Of a stretch of 7,166 nt of DNA, positions 1 to 5,490 are shown one piece after another. A model generated the notes under the pieces. That model saw only the letters and a program-made list of their open reading frames with translations, searched no databases and was not told the DNA's origin. Origin of the DNA: JALZAH01 sp051000755 (GTDB lineage: Bacteria > Actinomycetota > Acidimicrobiia > Acidimicrobiales > Palsa-688); NCBI GenBank assembly GCA_051000755.1, contig JBPCNZ010000122.1, positions 1 through 7,166 of the forward strand, read 5' to 3'. Within the stretch, counting starts at the first letter, position 1. Each line of letters starts with the position of its first letter. The translations under genes were made by a program, and so were the position numbers.

Positions 1-2
1 CA

Positions 3-89
3 GAACTGGCCGACCCCGACGATCTCGCGGCGTGGGCGGTCCGTGCCCGTGACATCGACACCGCAGCCAACGGCCGAGCCAGACCATGA
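3..89 (+). CDS. 3' end of an unknown gene (partial)
   Basis: The frame beginning at base 3 is open from the window edge to a TGA at 87-89 and encodes 28 residues, rich in Ala, Asp and Arg and ending NGRARP. The TGA overlaps the ATG of the next gene (ATGA at 86-89), the same coupling seen repeatedly downstream. That overlap is the main reason to believe this frame. Codons end mostly in G or C. Too little is visible to assign a function; it is probably an earlier member of the same phage-type operon. Confidence 0.55.
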   Translation, partial: ELADPDDLAAWAVRARDIDTAANGRARP

Positions 90-508
90 GCATCCACGAC
101 CCGAGCCGCTACCTCCTCGGCGGCACGCCCCGATCTGTGGTCGTGCCGGCACGAATCTCACGCCTGCTCGACCGAGCGATCCTCGACGACTACCGCCGGC
201 GTGTTCGTGGCATGGACACGGAGCTCGACGCCGCCCTCGCTGCGCTGCACGAGGCCGGGCTCGAGTGGGTCGGGCACCGAGCGACTTCCGGCAACGGCAG
301 TAAAGACCTTCCGCAGATTGACAGTCAGGCATCCTTGAGCCATGAGGATCTTGACGTCGCCGCCGTGGCTCTCCAGCTTGGCTGCACCGACCGCAACGTC
401 ACGGACCTATGCGCCCGAGGGCATCTCGCGGGCCGGAAGGTCCGCGGTCGATGGCTGGTCACACCCGAAGCCCTTGACGGCTTCATCACCCAACGAAAGG
501 ACCACTGA
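86..508 (+). CDS. HTH (MerR/excisionase-type) DNA-binding protein
   Basis: This is a 140-residue protein. Residues about 88-135 fit a helix-turn-helix domain of the excisionase/MerR-like (HTH_17) type: an Ala/Val/Leu-rich first helix, a turn around LGCTDRN, a recognition helix VTDLCARGHL, then the hallmark RGRWLVTPEALDGFI strand and final helix. The N-terminal half (about 17-60) is charged and helical (RISRLLDRAILDDYRRR) and has no family I recognise; a polar linker joins the two. The start is the ATG overlapping the upstream stop. Sitting early in a packaging operon, it could be a DNA-binding or regulatory protein. A structural role in packaging-site recognition is only speculation, since a separate TerS is present. 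Confidence 0.75.
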   Translation: MSIHDPSRYLLGGTPRSVVVPARISRLLDRAILDDYRRRVRGMDTELDAALAALHEAGLEWVGHRATSGNGSKDLPQIDSQASLSHEDLDVAAVALQLGCTDRNVTDLCARGHLAGRKVRGRWLVTPEALDGFITQRKDH

Positions 509-1132
509 ATGAGCATGACCGCACCCGTCAGCCAAGGCGTCATTGACGGCGCCGACCGCATCAGAGAGGACGCCGACAACAGCTACCAGCGGGTGAGGGC
601 GATGCGCGAGCTGAACGACGCCGCCATCCGACAACGCCTCGCCGTCATCTACATGGCCGCCAAAGCCACGATGGCCACCCTCGAGGAGTCAGCCAGCGGC
701 AACTACCAGCGTTCATGGCAGCAGGCCGTGACCGCCGCCTTCGGTGTCGCCGACCTGGCATCGAACCCAGGCGAGAAGGCCATGGTGAGCATGTCCTACC
801 GTGAGAGCCTGGACCGCCTCGACCAGCTAGACGACTACACCGAAGGTGCCCGACTCCTCGATCGGGCGAACGACACCGGAGACGAGCTACTGGCCCGAGC
901 GGCCGGCCTCCGGGCATGGACCATGGGCGGCCAGCTCGGCGGCTCCGGTTGGGGTGATGTCCTGGCCACGTTCCTCGCCAGCCGGCCCAAGGCGTCAGCG
1001 GCGGTCGCCGTGCTGGCCAGCTTGCAAGGTGGCTCCGCCAACATCCGCGACATGTTCGCATTCATCTTGCCGATCCCGCCCGAGTTGGGCTCACTCCCCG
1101 AATACCAGATCGCCGCCCTCGCGGCCAGCTGA
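509..1132 (+). CDS. Unknown phage-type helical protein, 207 aa
   Basis: I do not recognise this protein. The ATG at 509 directly abuts the previous stop (TGAATG) and is preceded by a good Shine-Dalgarno sequence, AAAGGA at 495-500, eight bases away; a second in-frame ATG at 515 is a possible alternative. The sequence looks largely alpha-helical. It has a charged N-terminal half (IREDADNSYQRVRAMREL, then a helix around AVIYMAAKATMATLEES), an acidic middle (RLDQLDDYTEGARLLDRAND) and a more hydrophobic Gly/Ala-rich C-terminal third (ATFLASRPKASAAVAVLASL) ending near FAFILPIPPELG. There is no signal peptide and no clear transmembrane run. Strong G/C third positions and its place inside a coupled operon make it a real gene. 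A scaffold-like or accessory structural role cannot be inferred from what is visible. Confidence 0.75.
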   Translation: MSMTAPVSQGVIDGADRIREDADNSYQRVRAMRELNDAAIRQRLAVIYMAAKATMATLEESASGNYQRSWQQAVTAAFGVADLASNPGEKAMVSMSYRESLDRLDQLDDYTEGARLLDRANDTGDELLARAAGLRAWTMGGQLGGSGWGDVLATFLASRPKASAAVAVLASLQGGSANIRDMFAFILPIPPELGSLPEYQIAALAAS

Positions 1133-1378
1133 ATGCCCCCCGATCCCGCCGCCGAGTTCGCTGCCTTGCTCACGACCCGACTCGCTGGCAGACCACCGAC
1201 TTCCGAACCTGACGTGCCGCCCGTGCCGCCCACGCCCCGGCTGCCCGCACCCAACCTGTCGCAGGGCTCGTCCGGCATGGCAACCCCGCCGCAGCCGCAC
1301 CCGGCCGACGCCTTAGCCCGCCTGTTCTACGGCCTCGGCGCGCCGACCGGCGACGGCGGGTGGCGCGCCCTGTGCTGA
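1133..1378 (+). CDS. Small proline-rich protein, 81 aa
   Basis: The ATG abuts the previous stop (TGAATG), exactly as at 508/509, and there is no Shine-Dalgarno sequence in front, so translation probably relies on reinitiation. The protein has a short helical N-terminus (DPAAEFAALLTTRLAG), a long proline-rich disordered middle (PPVPPTPRLPAP and PPQPHP) and a helical end, ADALARLFYGLG. I recognise no family. The Pro-rich linker between two short helices could bridge partners, but that is inference. It overlaps the next tiny ORF by seven bases. High GC makes chance ORFs common here, so confidence rests mainly on the gapless junction. Confidence 0.55.
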   Translation: MPPDPAAEFAALLTTRLAGRPPTSEPDVPPVPPTPRLPAPNLSQGSSGMATPPQPHPADALARLFYGLGAPTGDGGWRALC

Positions 1379-1512
1379 TCGACCGGCGGGGCGTCAACGC
1401 CCGAGCCGTGCGACCTCACCAGGGCGCCGATCGAGCGATGGTCGTCCAGGCGTCACTCCTGCGCCCCACGACGACCAGCGCCCCGCCGGCCACCAGTGAG
1501 GCGACGACATGA
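1372..1512 (+). CDS. Tiny overlapping ORF, 46 aa
   Basis: A GTG at 1372 overlaps the end of the upstream gene (GTGCTGA), and the frame runs to a TGA at 1510-1512 that overlaps the HNH start (ATGA at 1509-1512). Without it there would be a 130-base gap between two genes in an otherwise gapless operon. The product is basic at the front (LIDRRGVNARAVRPH) and Thr/Pro/Ala-rich at the end, with no recognisable domain. An internal ATG at 1438 could be the real start. It may be a leader or spacer ORF that carries ribosomes to the HNH gene rather than a functional protein. Confidence 0.45.
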   Translation: MLIDRRGVNARAVRPHQGADRAMVVQASLLRPTTTSAPPATSEATT

Positions 1513-1805
1513 CCTGGACCACGAAAGGTATGGCCGGCGACTGGCGACGACGTCGCGCCGCGACCCTCGCCGCCCACGACGGCGTCTGCCACCTGTGTGG
1601 TCACCCCGGCGCCGAGCAGGTCGACCACGTCGTGCCCCGCAGCCAAGGCGGAACCGACGACCCCACCAACCTCGCACCCGCACACGACCAACCGTGCCCG
1701 ACCTGCGGGCGCCGCTGCCACCAGACCAAGTCACGAGCCGAGGCGGTGGCAGGGCGCATCCCACGTCGGCGTCGAGCCGAGCGGCACCCGGGGCTGGTGT
1801 CATGA
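1509..1805 (+). CDS. HNH endonuclease (phage packaging type)
   Basis: This is a 98-residue single-domain HNH nuclease of the size usual for small phage enzymes. A basic N-terminus precedes the zinc knuckle CHLCG (Cys27, Cys30). The catalytic beta-beta-alpha-metal motif follows: DHVVPRSQGG (Asp39-His40), then DDPTNLAPAH (Asn54, His59). A second Cys group with the expected Lys, CPTCGRRCHQTK (Cys63, Cys66, Cys70, Lys74), closes the fold. HNH proteins encoded next to terminase genes are known in HK97-like phages to work with TerL in cos cleavage and DNA packaging. Its place just before TerS supports that role over a homing enzyme. The ATGA overlap at 1509 fixes the start, and another ATGA closes it at 1802-1805. 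Confidence 0.9.
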   Translation: MTWTTKGMAGDWRRRRAATLAAHDGVCHLCGHPGAEQVDHVVPRSQGGTDDPTNLAPAHDQPCPTCGRRCHQTKSRAEAVAGRIPRRRRAERHPGLVS

Positions 1806-1960
1806 GCCGTCCACGATCGAGCGACCCCGGCCTCATCCGACACCGGGACTGCCACCCCCCCGTTGACCCCCCCTGGCCCCAGTACGCGCACCGCCTGCTA
1901 TACGTGCTCGGACCGCATGCGCATCGATCCTGGGATTCACCCCACCGGGCGGGAGGCTGA
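1802..1960 (+). CDS. Small ORF (52 aa) in a region with two C7 runs; frame uncertain
   Basis: An ATG overlapping the HNH stop (ATGA) opens a 52-residue frame ending at 1958-1960, four bases before TerS. The region holds two runs of seven C (1855-1861 and 1867-1873). A competing frame with equally G/C-rich third positions is open to a TGA at 1965-1967, which overlaps the TerS ATG as ATGA. That second frame ends with a CYTC pair followed by IDPGIHPTGREADE. A one-base shift in a C run would join the coupled start to the coupled stop and give a small Cys/His protein. The listed frame is the literal reading; the shifted product is inference. I recognise no family. Confidence 0.4.
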   Translation: MSRPRSSDPGLIRHRDCHPPVDPPWPQYAHRLLYVLGPHAHRSWDSPHRAGG

Positions 1961-1963
1961 CGA

Positions 1964-2338
1964 ATGACCGCTAAGAGCGTTCCGGCACCCCGTGGGCTCG
2001 CCGAGGGCGGCCGCGCGTTGTGGCGTGGTGTCACGAAGGGGCACCGGTTGAGGCCGGATGAGTTGCGGATCCTCGAGGATGCGGCCAGGACGTGCGACAT
2101 GGTCGACGATCTGCATGAGGCGTTGAAGGGGGCGCCTCGGACGGTGCAGGGTTCGGCGGGGCAGACGGTCGCGAACCCGTTGCTGTCGGAGATCAGGATG
2201 CACCGGTCGGTGCTGAACTCGCTTGTCCGGGCGTTGAGTCTCGACAAGAGTGACGGGTCGGAGGCGGACGCGGCGTTGGGGCGGCGTGAGGCGGCCACGG
2301 CTCTCGCTCGGGCCCGTTGGTCCAGGTCGGCGTCGTGA
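1964..2338 (+). CDS. terS: Phage terminase small subunit (P27-like)
   Basis: This 124-residue protein fits small terminase subunits of the P27 type. It has a short basic N-terminus with the pattern GLAEGGRALWRGV, then a helical segment PDELRILEDAARTCDMVDDL. The diagnostic block QGSAGQTVANPLLSE (about 62-76) follows, and then a helix RMHRSVLNSLVRALSL. TerS binds phage DNA at the packaging start and hands it to TerL. The ATG has a strong Shine-Dalgarno sequence, GGGAGG at 1951-1956, seven bases upstream, the best on this strand, suggesting independent loading of ribosomes. Codon choice changes here from C-ending to G-ending and TTG-rich, hinting at a different origin from genes 86-1960. TerL overlaps its stop as GTGA. 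Confidence 0.85.
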   Translation: MTAKSVPAPRGLAEGGRALWRGVTKGHRLRPDELRILEDAARTCDMVDDLHEALKGAPRTVQGSAGQTVANPLLSEIRMHRSVLNSLVRALSLDKSDGSEADAALGRREAATALARARWSRSAS

Positions 2339-3663
2339 GGACCGCAGGGGCCATCCTGGCCGGTCTGGAGTGGGACGAGGATGGTCTGCCGTCGGGCTGG
2401 CCGTCCGTTCAGGGCGTGGCGACCGCGGGGCTCGAGGTGCTCACCTGGTCGGAGACGACGTTGGTGCAGCCGGACGGCGATGGTGCGGGCGAGCCGTGGC
2501 GGTGGCGTCAATCCCAGGCCCGCTATGTGGCGTGGTGGTATGCGATGGACGACGACGGCGTCTACTTGTGGCGGCGAGGTCAGATCGTGCTGCCGAAGGG
2601 CGCCGGGAAGTCCCCGATGGCCGCCGCGTTGGCGTGCGTGGAGTTGGCCGGCCCGGTCCGCTTCGCCGGATGGGCAGATGACGGGCAGCCGGTCATGAGA
2701 CCCCACCCGAGCCCGGACGTGAAGCTGTCGGCGCTCTCCCAGGACCAGGCCGAGGACGCCACGATGGGCCTGGCGATCAGCATGCTTGACCATCCGGGCG
2801 GCCGGCTGGTGATTCCAGGCTTGGATGCCGGACTGACGAGGGTTCGGACCCGGAACGGCAAGCTGTCGTCGTCGACGGCCCGGGCGCCGTCGAAGGAAGG
2901 TTTGCGCCCGACTGCTGTGATCCTCGACGAGGCCCATCTGTGGGTCGCGGCGAATGGCGGGCATCGGCTGGCCGAGACGTTGCGGCGAGGTGTCGCGAAG
3001 ACGGGGTCGAGGTCGTTGGAGACCACGAACATGTGGTCGACCGGGCAGGATTCGGTGGCGCAGCGGACGTCGGAGTACGCGGAGGCGGTCCGGGCGGGGA
3101 CGTTCCGCGGTGACGGGGTGCTGGTCTGGCATCCGGTCGCGGTCTGTGACGATCTGGCCGACCCGGTGGAGTTGCGGTCGGCGCTGGCCGGTCTTTACGC
3201 CGACAGCCCGTGGATCGACATAGACCGCCTGGCCGCCGAGGTCCTCGACGCCGGCACCCACCCATCCGACGCCCGGCGGTATTACCTGAACCAACCCGCC
3301 TCTGCCGATGATGCGTGGATCTTGGCCGACCAGTGGCACAGCTGCCTGGACCGGGGCAGGCCGTTGGAGGATGGTGACACGGTCACGCTCGGTTTCGACG
3401 GCTCGCGGGGTCGGGCCCGGGGGAACGCTGACGCGACCGCCCTGGTGGCGGTCCGGGTCGCCGACGGCCATGTGGAGCTCGTCGGGTGCTGGCAGGCGCG
3501 GGAGGGTGAGGATGACTGGCAGGCGCCGGATGGTCTGGTCGACGCTGCTGTCCGCGATGCGTTCAAGCGGTTCCGGGTCGTCGGTTTCTATGCCGATCCG
3601 GCCGGCTGGCAATCCCAGCTCGGCACGTGGGAGCAGACGTTCTCTCGGCGCCTCCGGGGTTGA
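2335..3663 (+). CDS. terL: Terminase large subunit, ATPase and most of the nuclease (frame interrupted)
   Basis: TerL is the packaging motor and headful/cos nuclease. The N-terminal ATPase shows Walker A LPKGAGKS (Lys92) and Walker B VILDEAH (Asp198, Glu199), with a coupling-like TTNMWSTG after it. The C-terminal RNase H-like nuclease begins at LGFDGS (Asp355) and has its second acidic site in YADPAGW (Asp421). The frame then runs off into TFSRRLRG and stops at 3661-3663. The rest of the nuclease, with the third acidic site, lies in the next frame (3627-3989). I chose the GTG at 2335 because it overlaps the TerS stop as GTGA; a TTG at 2317 would add six residues. The observed 442 residues alone should lack packaging nuclease activity. 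Mutation, programmed shift or sequencing error are all possible. Confidence 0.88.
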   Translation: MRTAGAILAGLEWDEDGLPSGWPSVQGVATAGLEVLTWSETTLVQPDGDGAGEPWRWRQSQARYVAWWYAMDDDGVYLWRRGQIVLPKGAGKSPMAAALACVELAGPVRFAGWADDGQPVMRPHPSPDVKLSALSQDQAEDATMGLAISMLDHPGGRLVIPGLDAGLTRVRTRNGKLSSSTARAPSKEGLRPTAVILDEAHLWVAANGGHRLAETLRRGVAKTGSRSLETTNMWSTGQDSVAQRTSEYAEAVRAGTFRGDGVLVWHPVAVCDDLADPVELRSALAGLYADSPWIDIDRLAAEVLDAGTHPSDARRYYLNQPASADDAWILADQWHSCLDRGRPLEDGDTVTLGFDGSRGRARGNADATALVAVRVADGHVELVGCWQAREGEDDWQAPDGLVDAAVRDAFKRFRVVGFYADPAGWQSQLGTWEQTFSRRLRG

Positions 3664-3989
3664 AGGCGAGCGCCGACCATCCGACGCAGTTTTGGGCGAA
3701 CCGGACCGGTCTGATGGTGCGGGCGTTCGCCGCGTTCTCCGAGGCGGTCGAGAACGGCGACCTCACCCACGACGGGTCCTACCGGCTGACCGAGCACGTT
3801 CTCAACGCCCGCCGTAACCCGACGCCTCGAGCGGGGCTTCTGATCGCCAAGGAGTACCCAGACTCGCCCCGAAAGATTGACTGTGCGGTTGCCGCGACGT
3901 TGGCGTGGACGGCCCGTCTCGACGCCGCCGCCAAGAGCCGCGCCACTAAGGGACCGGCCGGCCGGGGCCGGGTTATCGCGGTCTCGTGA
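3627..3989 (+). pseudogene. terL: Terminase large subunit, C-terminal nuclease piece (frame -1)
   Basis: In the frame one base back from TerL, homology-like sequence resumes at GLKASADHPTQFWANR. It continues through HDGSYRLTEHVLNARR to KEYPDSPRKIDCAVAATLAW, which is the usual end of this terminase family. The Asp codon at 3879-3881 (KID) is the expected third metal-binding acid of the nuclease. Joining this to the upstream frame gives a continuous and normal-looking TerL of about 550 residues. A GTG at 3627 could start it, but no Shine-Dalgarno sequence is present, so I treat it as the displaced 3' part of one gene. No canonical X XXY YYZ slippery heptamer is visible in the overlap before the stop. 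Confidence 0.8.
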
Positions 3990-4378
3990 CCTCGCTCGAG
4001 GACTACGGCTGGGGCGATGACCGTCCGTGCCCCGGGTGGTGCGAGAGCCTCGACCATCACCTCGCCGAACGTCTGGCGCGCCGCACCGACCACTTCTGGC
4101 ACAAGGGCACCGTCCACGAGGTGCTCACCGAGGACGAGACAACGAACCTCCAGCCGGTCACCGCCCAGGTGTACCGATCCCAGCACGTCGTGGTCGATGA
4201 GCGCGGGTTCAACACCCGCCCTGTGGAGGTGTGCGTCGACTACGCCGGCACGTTCTCCCCGGCCAACGCCCGCCGCCTCGCCGCCATCCTCGTGGAACTC
4301 GCGAGCGCGGCGGAAGCCGCTGGCAGCGGCGAAGCGTGGGACCGCCCAGACGGGTCGGCCGGCGAGTCGAGCGTGTGA
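3986..4378 (+). CDS. DUF6907-like protein, 130 aa
   Basis: The GTG overlaps the TerL stop (GTGA), so this is the last coupled gene of the run. The N-terminal part carries the CPGWC motif (Cys15, Cys19) followed by DHH and, further on, HFWHKGTVHEV. A central strand-rich part includes QVYRSQHVVVDERG and VEVCVDYAGTFSP. A C-terminal helix, NARRLAAILVELASAAEAAG, ends the fold. This order (CPxWC, His residues, beta strands, Ala/Leu helix) is what I associate with DUF6907, a family of unknown function common in actinobacteria. The Cys/His set may bind metal (inference). Presence here in place of a portal gene is odd for a phage late operon. The tail after residue 115 looks disordered. Confidence 0.65.
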   Translation: MTSLEDYGWGDDRPCPGWCESLDHHLAERLARRTDHFWHKGTVHEVLTEDETTNLQPVTAQVYRSQHVVVDERGFNTRPVEVCVDYAGTFSPANARRLAAILVELASAAEAAGSGEAWDRPDGSAGESSV

Positions 4379-4422
4379 CGCCCCGTCTCGACTAGAAACT
4401 GTCGACGTCATGGTCGGGTGTT

Positions 4423-4449
4423 GAGACGTCCCTGCCCCAGGGATGTCTC
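4423..4449 (+). terminator. 12-bp hairpin after the packaging operon
   Basis: Stems GAGACGTCCCTG and CAGGGATGTCTC pair over 12 positions (one G-U) around a CCC loop. It lies 45 bases after the last gene of the + strand run. No T-run follows, so it is either a U-less terminator of the kind proposed for high-GC bacteria or an mRNA-stabilising hairpin. Confidence 0.5.
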
Positions 4450-4488
4450 CGCCCGCCGTGGCCCTCTAGCGCCCCGAACACATTTCGG

Positions 4489-4494
4489 TACAGT
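4489..4494 (+). promoter_or_regulatory. -10 element for a leaderless GTG start
   Basis: TACAGT matches the actinobacterial TANNNT -10 consensus, and its last base is eight bases upstream of the GTG at 4502. No Shine-Dalgarno sequence lies between them, so transcription probably begins at or one base before the start codon. No convincing -35 is seen. A new promoter directly after the hairpin fits a separate transcription unit. Confidence 0.4.
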
Positions 4495-4501
4495 CCAAGT
4501 T

Positions 4502-4711
4502 GTGGCATTGTTCGACGACCCGATCGAGCCGCACTCGGTGGAGTCGTTGCGCCGGTCGATCGCCATGCTGAGGCCGGGCCAGGCGGCCACGATCGACCGG
4601 GTCGCGGCGGTCATGGCGCTGCTCGCCGAGCTGCAACGCCTCCAGCACGAGAACCGCCACGTTGTGGCCCAGCTGCGGAGTCTTCTCGGTCAGCTCGAGT
4701 CGCCGGGCTGA
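4502..4711 (+). CDS. Small coiled-coil protein, 69 aa, probably leaderless
   Basis: I do not recognise this protein. The frame is open further upstream, but the GTG at 4502 is preferred because it sits at the expected start point of the TACAGT promoter and gives a compact protein. After an acidic start (FDDPIEPHSVESL), residues from about 27 to 65 form a continuous amphipathic helix with Leu at heptad spacing (ALLAELQRLQHENRHVV, then LRSLLGQL), which suggests an oligomerising coiled coil. No transmembrane segment or signal is seen. The last 22 bases overlap tail-to-tail with a small minus-strand gene. It resembles, in architecture only, the other small coiled-coil ORFs further right. Confidence 0.55.
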   Translation: MALFDDPIEPHSVESLRRSIAMLRPGQAATIDRVAAVMALLAELQRLQHENRHVVAQLRSLLGQLESPG

Positions 4712-4856
4712 GCCGGCGCTGCACCGGTCTGTGCGACCAGCTGCTCGAGGAGGACGTTGGTGCGGTTCTGAGCGGCGATCAGAGCGTCCTCTCGTTCGTC
4801 TCTTCCCGCGCCTTCTTTGACTGGGTGAGGATGTTGGATTCGGTGAGCATGTCCAT
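4690..4856 (-). pseudogene. Small helical ORF with an apparent -1 frameshift
   Basis: From ATG at 4856 the frame encodes a natural-looking hydrophilic helix (MDMLTESNILTQSKKAREE) and stops at 4779. One frame back, sequence continues as EDALIAAQNRTNVLLEQL to a stop at 4690. Both halves have about 80-90% G/C at third positions by my count. A -1 step near the GAGAGG at about 4790 joins them into a 55-residue coiled-coil-like protein. Alternatively only the 25-residue first half is made, or the second half belongs to a longer frame open from 5016, whose N-terminal part looks unnatural. No Shine-Dalgarno sequence is present; a promoter ends about five bases before the ATG. I recognise no family. 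Confidence 0.4.
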
Positions 4857-5007
4857 GGGTGAGAGTACGCCCGGCCCCGGACGTGAAAAGGCTCTCGCCG
4901 CCGAGCTCGACCGGCTGGCGAACGCCATGGACTACACGATGCGGATTCCATGTCGCCCCACGAAGCAATCGGGGCAGCGAGGGCCTCGGCAGCCTGGTCG
5001 TAGCTGA
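4855..5007 (+). CDS. Doubtful small ORF, 50 aa
   Basis: An ATG at 4855 shares a CCATGG with the divergent minus-strand ATG and has GGTGAG about seven bases upstream. The frame includes a plausible helix, REKALAAELDRLANAMDYTM, but its last 17 residues (after about CRPTK) look like random GC-rich reading, and the third-position bias weakens there. It could be the intact start of a gene that has lost its end. Nothing else convincing is seen between 4857 and 5047 on either strand. Confidence 0.25.
   Translation: MGESTPGPGREKALAAELDRLANAMDYTMRIPCRPTKQSGQRGPRQPGRS
4862..4889 (-). promoter_or_regulatory. Promoter for the leaderless minus-strand small gene
   Basis: On the minus strand TTTTCA (4889-4884) and TACTCT (4867-4862) are 16 bases apart, and the ATG at 4856 begins five bases after the -10 element. 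TACTCT fits TANNNT. This is the second gene in the middle segment whose start codon falls at the predicted transcription start. Confidence 0.35.
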
Positions 5008-5047
5008 TACCAGCATCAGCGAGGGTCGTCGGTTTGGTGGGCTCAGT

Positions 5048-5074
5048 AACTACCTCGTCGCTATCGAGGTAGTT
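5048..5074. terminator. Hairpin 1 of a matched pair
   Basis: AACTACCTCG and CGAGGTAGTT form a perfect 10-bp stem around a TCGCTAT loop. The TAG stop of the integrase fragment lies inside the left arm. It has the same loop and inner six pairs as hairpin 2 but a different outer stem. There is no T-run, so termination is less certain than for hairpin 2. Confidence 0.6.
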
Positions 5075-5103
5075 CTCAGAAAAGACCTCGTCGCTATCGA
5101 GGT
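5052..5103. repeat. 19-bp direct repeat, 33 bp apart
   Basis: The 19-base unit ACCTCG-TCGCTAT-CGAGGT occurs at 5052-5070 and 5085-5103. Each copy is the core of one of the two hairpins. The flanks differ but remain self-complementary. Confidence 0.85.
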
Positions 5104-5109
5104 CTTTTC
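5079..5109. terminator. Hairpin 2 of a matched pair, likely bidirectional terminator
   Basis: GAAAAGACCTCG and CGAGGTCTTTTC form a perfect 12-bp stem around TCGCTAT (ATAGCGA on the other strand). The A4 on the left and T4 on the right give a short U-tract in transcripts from either strand, the layout of a bidirectional intrinsic terminator. It lies between + strand genes ending before 5010 and minus-strand genes arriving from the right. Confidence 0.6.
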
Positions 5110-5490
5110 AGGAACAGGATGGAGCCGTGGTCGCCCGGGTCCGCTTCCCTGATTGGCGGCCAGGTAGTCCCGGCCGGCCATCGCCTCACGAAGGTCGCCG
5201 ACGAGGAGCGGCATGTAGATCTGCGTGGTCCGAAGGCTGGCGTGGCCGGCCATGGCCTGCACGTCGCGGAGGTGGGCGCCGCCCTTGAGGACGTCGGAGA
5301 GGGCGGTGTGGCGCAGAGCGTGGGCGGACTCGGCGACACCGGCGGAGCGCATGAGCGGGCCGATCAGTTTCGACACGAACCGGGCGGAGATCGCCTTGTG
5401 CGTGCTCCCATCCCGTTGGGGCCTTAAGGCTTGCTTGGGATGGATATCGCCGGGCGCCCAGTCATCGCCGCATGGCTGATTGAGAGAGCG

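Larger units (their letters stand above)
5050..5490 (-). pseudogene. Tyrosine recombinase (phage integrase) C-terminal fragment
   Basis: The frame encodes the box II half of a tyrosine integrase. It contains HALRHT (His19 and Arg22 counted from GTG 5376), MAGHASLRTTQIYM (His45, and Tyr54 as the nucleophile), and before them KAISARFVSKLIGPLM, a normal pre-box II helix. The box I arginine and the entire N-terminal core-binding domain are missing. Upstream the frame stays open to 5490 but becomes unlike integrase (WAPGDIHPKQ) and has no ATG; GTG 5376 is the only plausible start. After AANQ the reading runs through the hairpin region and gives the repeat TSIATR twice, so the native end is probably lost as well. 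It should be inactive as a recombinase and marks an old integration module. Confidence 0.82.

Noticed and set aside
1453..3612. A 719-codon open frame on the minus strand opposite HNH, TerS and TerL
   Set aside because: It is the antisense shadow of GC-rich genes: Arg/Pro/Gly-rich with no domain, while the plus strand carries clear motifs.
3640..3661. Programmed -1 frameshift site in terL
   Set aside because: The bases before the stop (CTC CGG GGT TGA) do not form an X XXY YYZ heptamer; kept only as an open alternative.
4203..4219. A perfect tRNA T-arm look-alike (GCGGG, TTCAACA loop, CCCGC)
   Set aside because: It lies inside the DUF6907-like gene, and the next seven bases find no matching acceptor strand or anticodon arm about 60 bases upstream.
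5048..5109. CRISPR-like pair of palindromic repeats
   Set aside because: Only two units, a 14-base gap rather than spacers of 30 or more bases, and no cas genes. The pairing pattern fits hairpins.
5119..5427. Plus-strand ORF opposite the integrase fragment
   Set aside because: It is a mirror frame of the integrase box II region, where HxxR and GH...Y motifs are clear on the minus strand.
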